14,522 bases of DNA from DASZZV01 sp035544835 (GTDB lineage: Bacteria > Acidobacteriota > Thermoanaerobaculia > Gp7-AA8), in NCBI GenBank assembly GCA_035544835.1, contig DASZZV010000045.1, positions 1 to 14,522 of the forward strand, written 5' to 3'. Numbering within the stretch: position 1 is the stretch's first letter; every line of letters starts with the position of its first letter. This document shows, piece by piece, positions 13,199-14,522 of this stretch. The translations under genes were made by a program, and so were the position numbers. The notes below the pieces were generated by a model. The model was not told the origin of the DNA. It saw nothing but the letters and a program-made list of their open reading frames with translations, and did no database searches.

Positions 13199-14522
13199 AT
13201 GAACGCGGACGGTGCGCCAGCCCGGCGGGGAGTGGACGCCGCTGCAATCGCGCTCGTCCTGCTGATCCCGACGCTGCTCTTTGCGGACGTTCTTTTTGGC
13301 GGGAAGAGACTGTACGACCGCGACATAACAGCCTATCACTATCCGATGAAGTCCATGGTCCGTCGGGCCATGCTCTCCGGCGAGTTTCCTTATTGGAACC
13401 CGCTGTTCGCAGGCGGGCAGCCGCTTGCCGCGAATCCTGCCTACGAGCTCTTTTATCCGCCGCAATGGCTCATCCTTCTCCCGGATTACGATCTCGGGTT
13501 TCGCCTCAGCATCGTGATTCACTTCTACATCGCTGCACTGGGAATGTACCTGCTGTTGCGGTCCATAGCGTTGACGCCTTTGTCCGCATCCTTCGGAAGC
13601 ATCACTTTCACACTGAGTGGATTGCTGTCGTCGCTGACCAATCTGCTTCCCTATCTCTCATCAGTTGCCTGGATGCCCCTCATAGTTTTATTCGTTCTCC
13701 GGTTCCTCAGGACGAAGAGCAGCCGGGATTTCGCTCTGGCCGCGCTCTTTCTCTCGATGCAGGTGTTGTGCGGAGAGCCGATGACGTTGTTCCAGACTGA
13801 GGTTCTGGTTCTGGTCATCGGGCTCAGTCAGGCCAGGGAAGCGCGGGCTGGCGCAGCGGCGACATTACGTTCCGTGGTTTCGTGTCTGGCCATCATCCTC
13901 GCCGCATCGTTGACGGGAGCCGCGCAGCTGCTTCCGATGATCGATCATGCCGGCGACTCCGTTCGATCACTCGGATTCTCCTTCGACAGCGCAACCGGCT
14001 GGAGTACGCCGCTCATTCGTGTCTTCGAGTTTGTCTTTCCGCACTGGATGGGATCGGTCGCGGATGGAGGGGCTCACTACTGGGGTGCCAGTTACTATCA
14101 GCCGGCGACCAGCGCCTTCATCGCTTCGTTCTATGTCGGGCTGCTGGCCTTTGCTCTCGCTGTGGGCGGAATAATCTGCCGATCGCGAGGATGGTCGCTG
14201 ACCGTTGGGGTGTTCGGCGGGTCGCTACTTCTGGCAGCGGGTCGGAACACGCCGGTTTACCGCCTGTTGTTTCACCTTCCGTTCTTCAGCGCCACCCGGT
14301 ATCCGGAGAAGTATCTGATCGCCGGCGTTTTCGTCCTGATCGTCTTCGCCTCCACCGTTCTCGATCGTCTTGTGACCGGAGACGCAGCGATGGCCCGGAC
14401 GCTCCGCATCGTCACGCTCGCGCTCGCGGCGATCTCGGCCCTGGCCCTGATGGTGAGCTTTCTCCCGAAGTACGAACCGTGGTTCAAGCTTCTCTGGCAG
14501 ATCCCCGAGTCGGCGCGTATCA
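13199..14522 (+). CDS. YfhO-like polytopic membrane protein, 3' end beyond window
   Basis: The frame is open for 441 codons from the ATG at 13199 to the window edge without a stop, so the gene is partial. The product starts with a short polar tail, a first TM segment (AAIALVLLIPTLLFADVLF, about 15-33) and a conserved-looking extracytoplasmic loop (YDRDITAYHYPMKSMVRRA, GEFPYWNPLFAGGQPLAANP). About nine more hydrophobic segments follow, with loops rich in aromatic residues. The D-x-D-like YDRD and the PYWNP-GGQPL loop resemble YfhO/GT-C-fold membrane glycosyltransferase-like proteins, which move lipid-linked sugars onto envelope polymers; the exact family is an inference. The late loop RYPEKYLIAG is also typical of these. 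The start is supported by hydrophobic topology and by the TACAAT box; no Shine-Dalgarno is seen. Confidence 0.8.
   Translation, partial: MNADGAPARRGVDAAAIALVLLIPTLLFADVLFGGKRLYDRDITAYHYPMKSMVRRAMLSGEFPYWNPLFAGGQPLAANPAYELFYPPQWLILLPDYDLGFRLSIVIHFYIAALGMYLLLRSIALTPLSASFGSITFTLSGLLSSLTNLLPYLSSVAWMPLIVLFVLRFLRTKSSRDFALAALFLSMQVLCGEPMTLFQTEVLVLVIGLSQAREARAGAAATLRSVVSCLAIILAASLTGAAQLLPMIDHAGDSVRSLGFSFDSATGWSTPLIRVFEFVFPHWMGSVADGGAHYWGASYYQPATSAFIASFYVGLLAFALAVGGIICRSRGWSLTVGVFGGSLLLAAGRNTPVYRLLFHLPFFSATRYPEKYLIAGVFVLIVFASTVLDRLVTGDAAMARTLRIVTLALAAISALALMVSFLPKYEPWFKLLWQIPESARI

Noticed and set aside
13150..13800. 216-codon plus-strand frame at the start of the YfhO-like gene
   Set aside because: It overlaps the hydrophobic, open-ended frame from 13199 and gives no recognisable product; the membrane-protein frame continues for 441 codons.

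Overview
The window is GC-rich, densely coded bacterial chromosome. No rRNA, tRNA, phage, transposase or CRISPR array is visible. Envelope genes dominate, and the gaps carry dispersed palindromic repeats. Together these suggest a Gram-negative soil or sediment bacterium, possibly an Acidobacteriota lineage. That placement is an inference from gene style and repeat types; there is no marker gene here to prove it.

Layout: (1) 114-2858 (+) a large secreted beta-propeller protein; (2) 3100-3861 (+) a crotonase-family hydratase resembling cyclic dienoyl-CoA hydratases; (3) 3971-4378 (-) a small secreted protein of unknown function; (4) 4589-8840 (+) a four-gene operon for a MacAB-like exporter: membrane-fusion adaptor, ATPase and two different FtsX-type permeases; (5) 9019-9999 (-) an unknown polytopic membrane protein; (6) 10076-12073 (+) a membrane-bound HAMP plus PP2C/SpoIIE phosphatase; (7) 12247-12957 (-) a secreted lytic transglycosylase; (8) 13199 to the window end (+) a polytopic YfhO-like membrane protein, cut by the window edge.

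The exporter genes clearly work together: they are tightly spaced or overlapping and follow a predicted promoter with a 17-bp palindrome in the leader. The other genes look like independent units that share an envelope theme.

The most distinctive signal is in the gaps. Each of the three convergent gene junctions holds an inverted repeat, each of a different family. One family recurs between genes 1 and 2, and a further REP-like double hairpin lies in a divergent gap. Several of these elements share a GGCATCTT core next to a hairpin. Three genes also have a TANAAT box 6-8 nt before the ATG and no Shine-Dalgarno sequence, which suggests leaderless transcripts. I found no convincing new defence, mobile or biosynthetic system.
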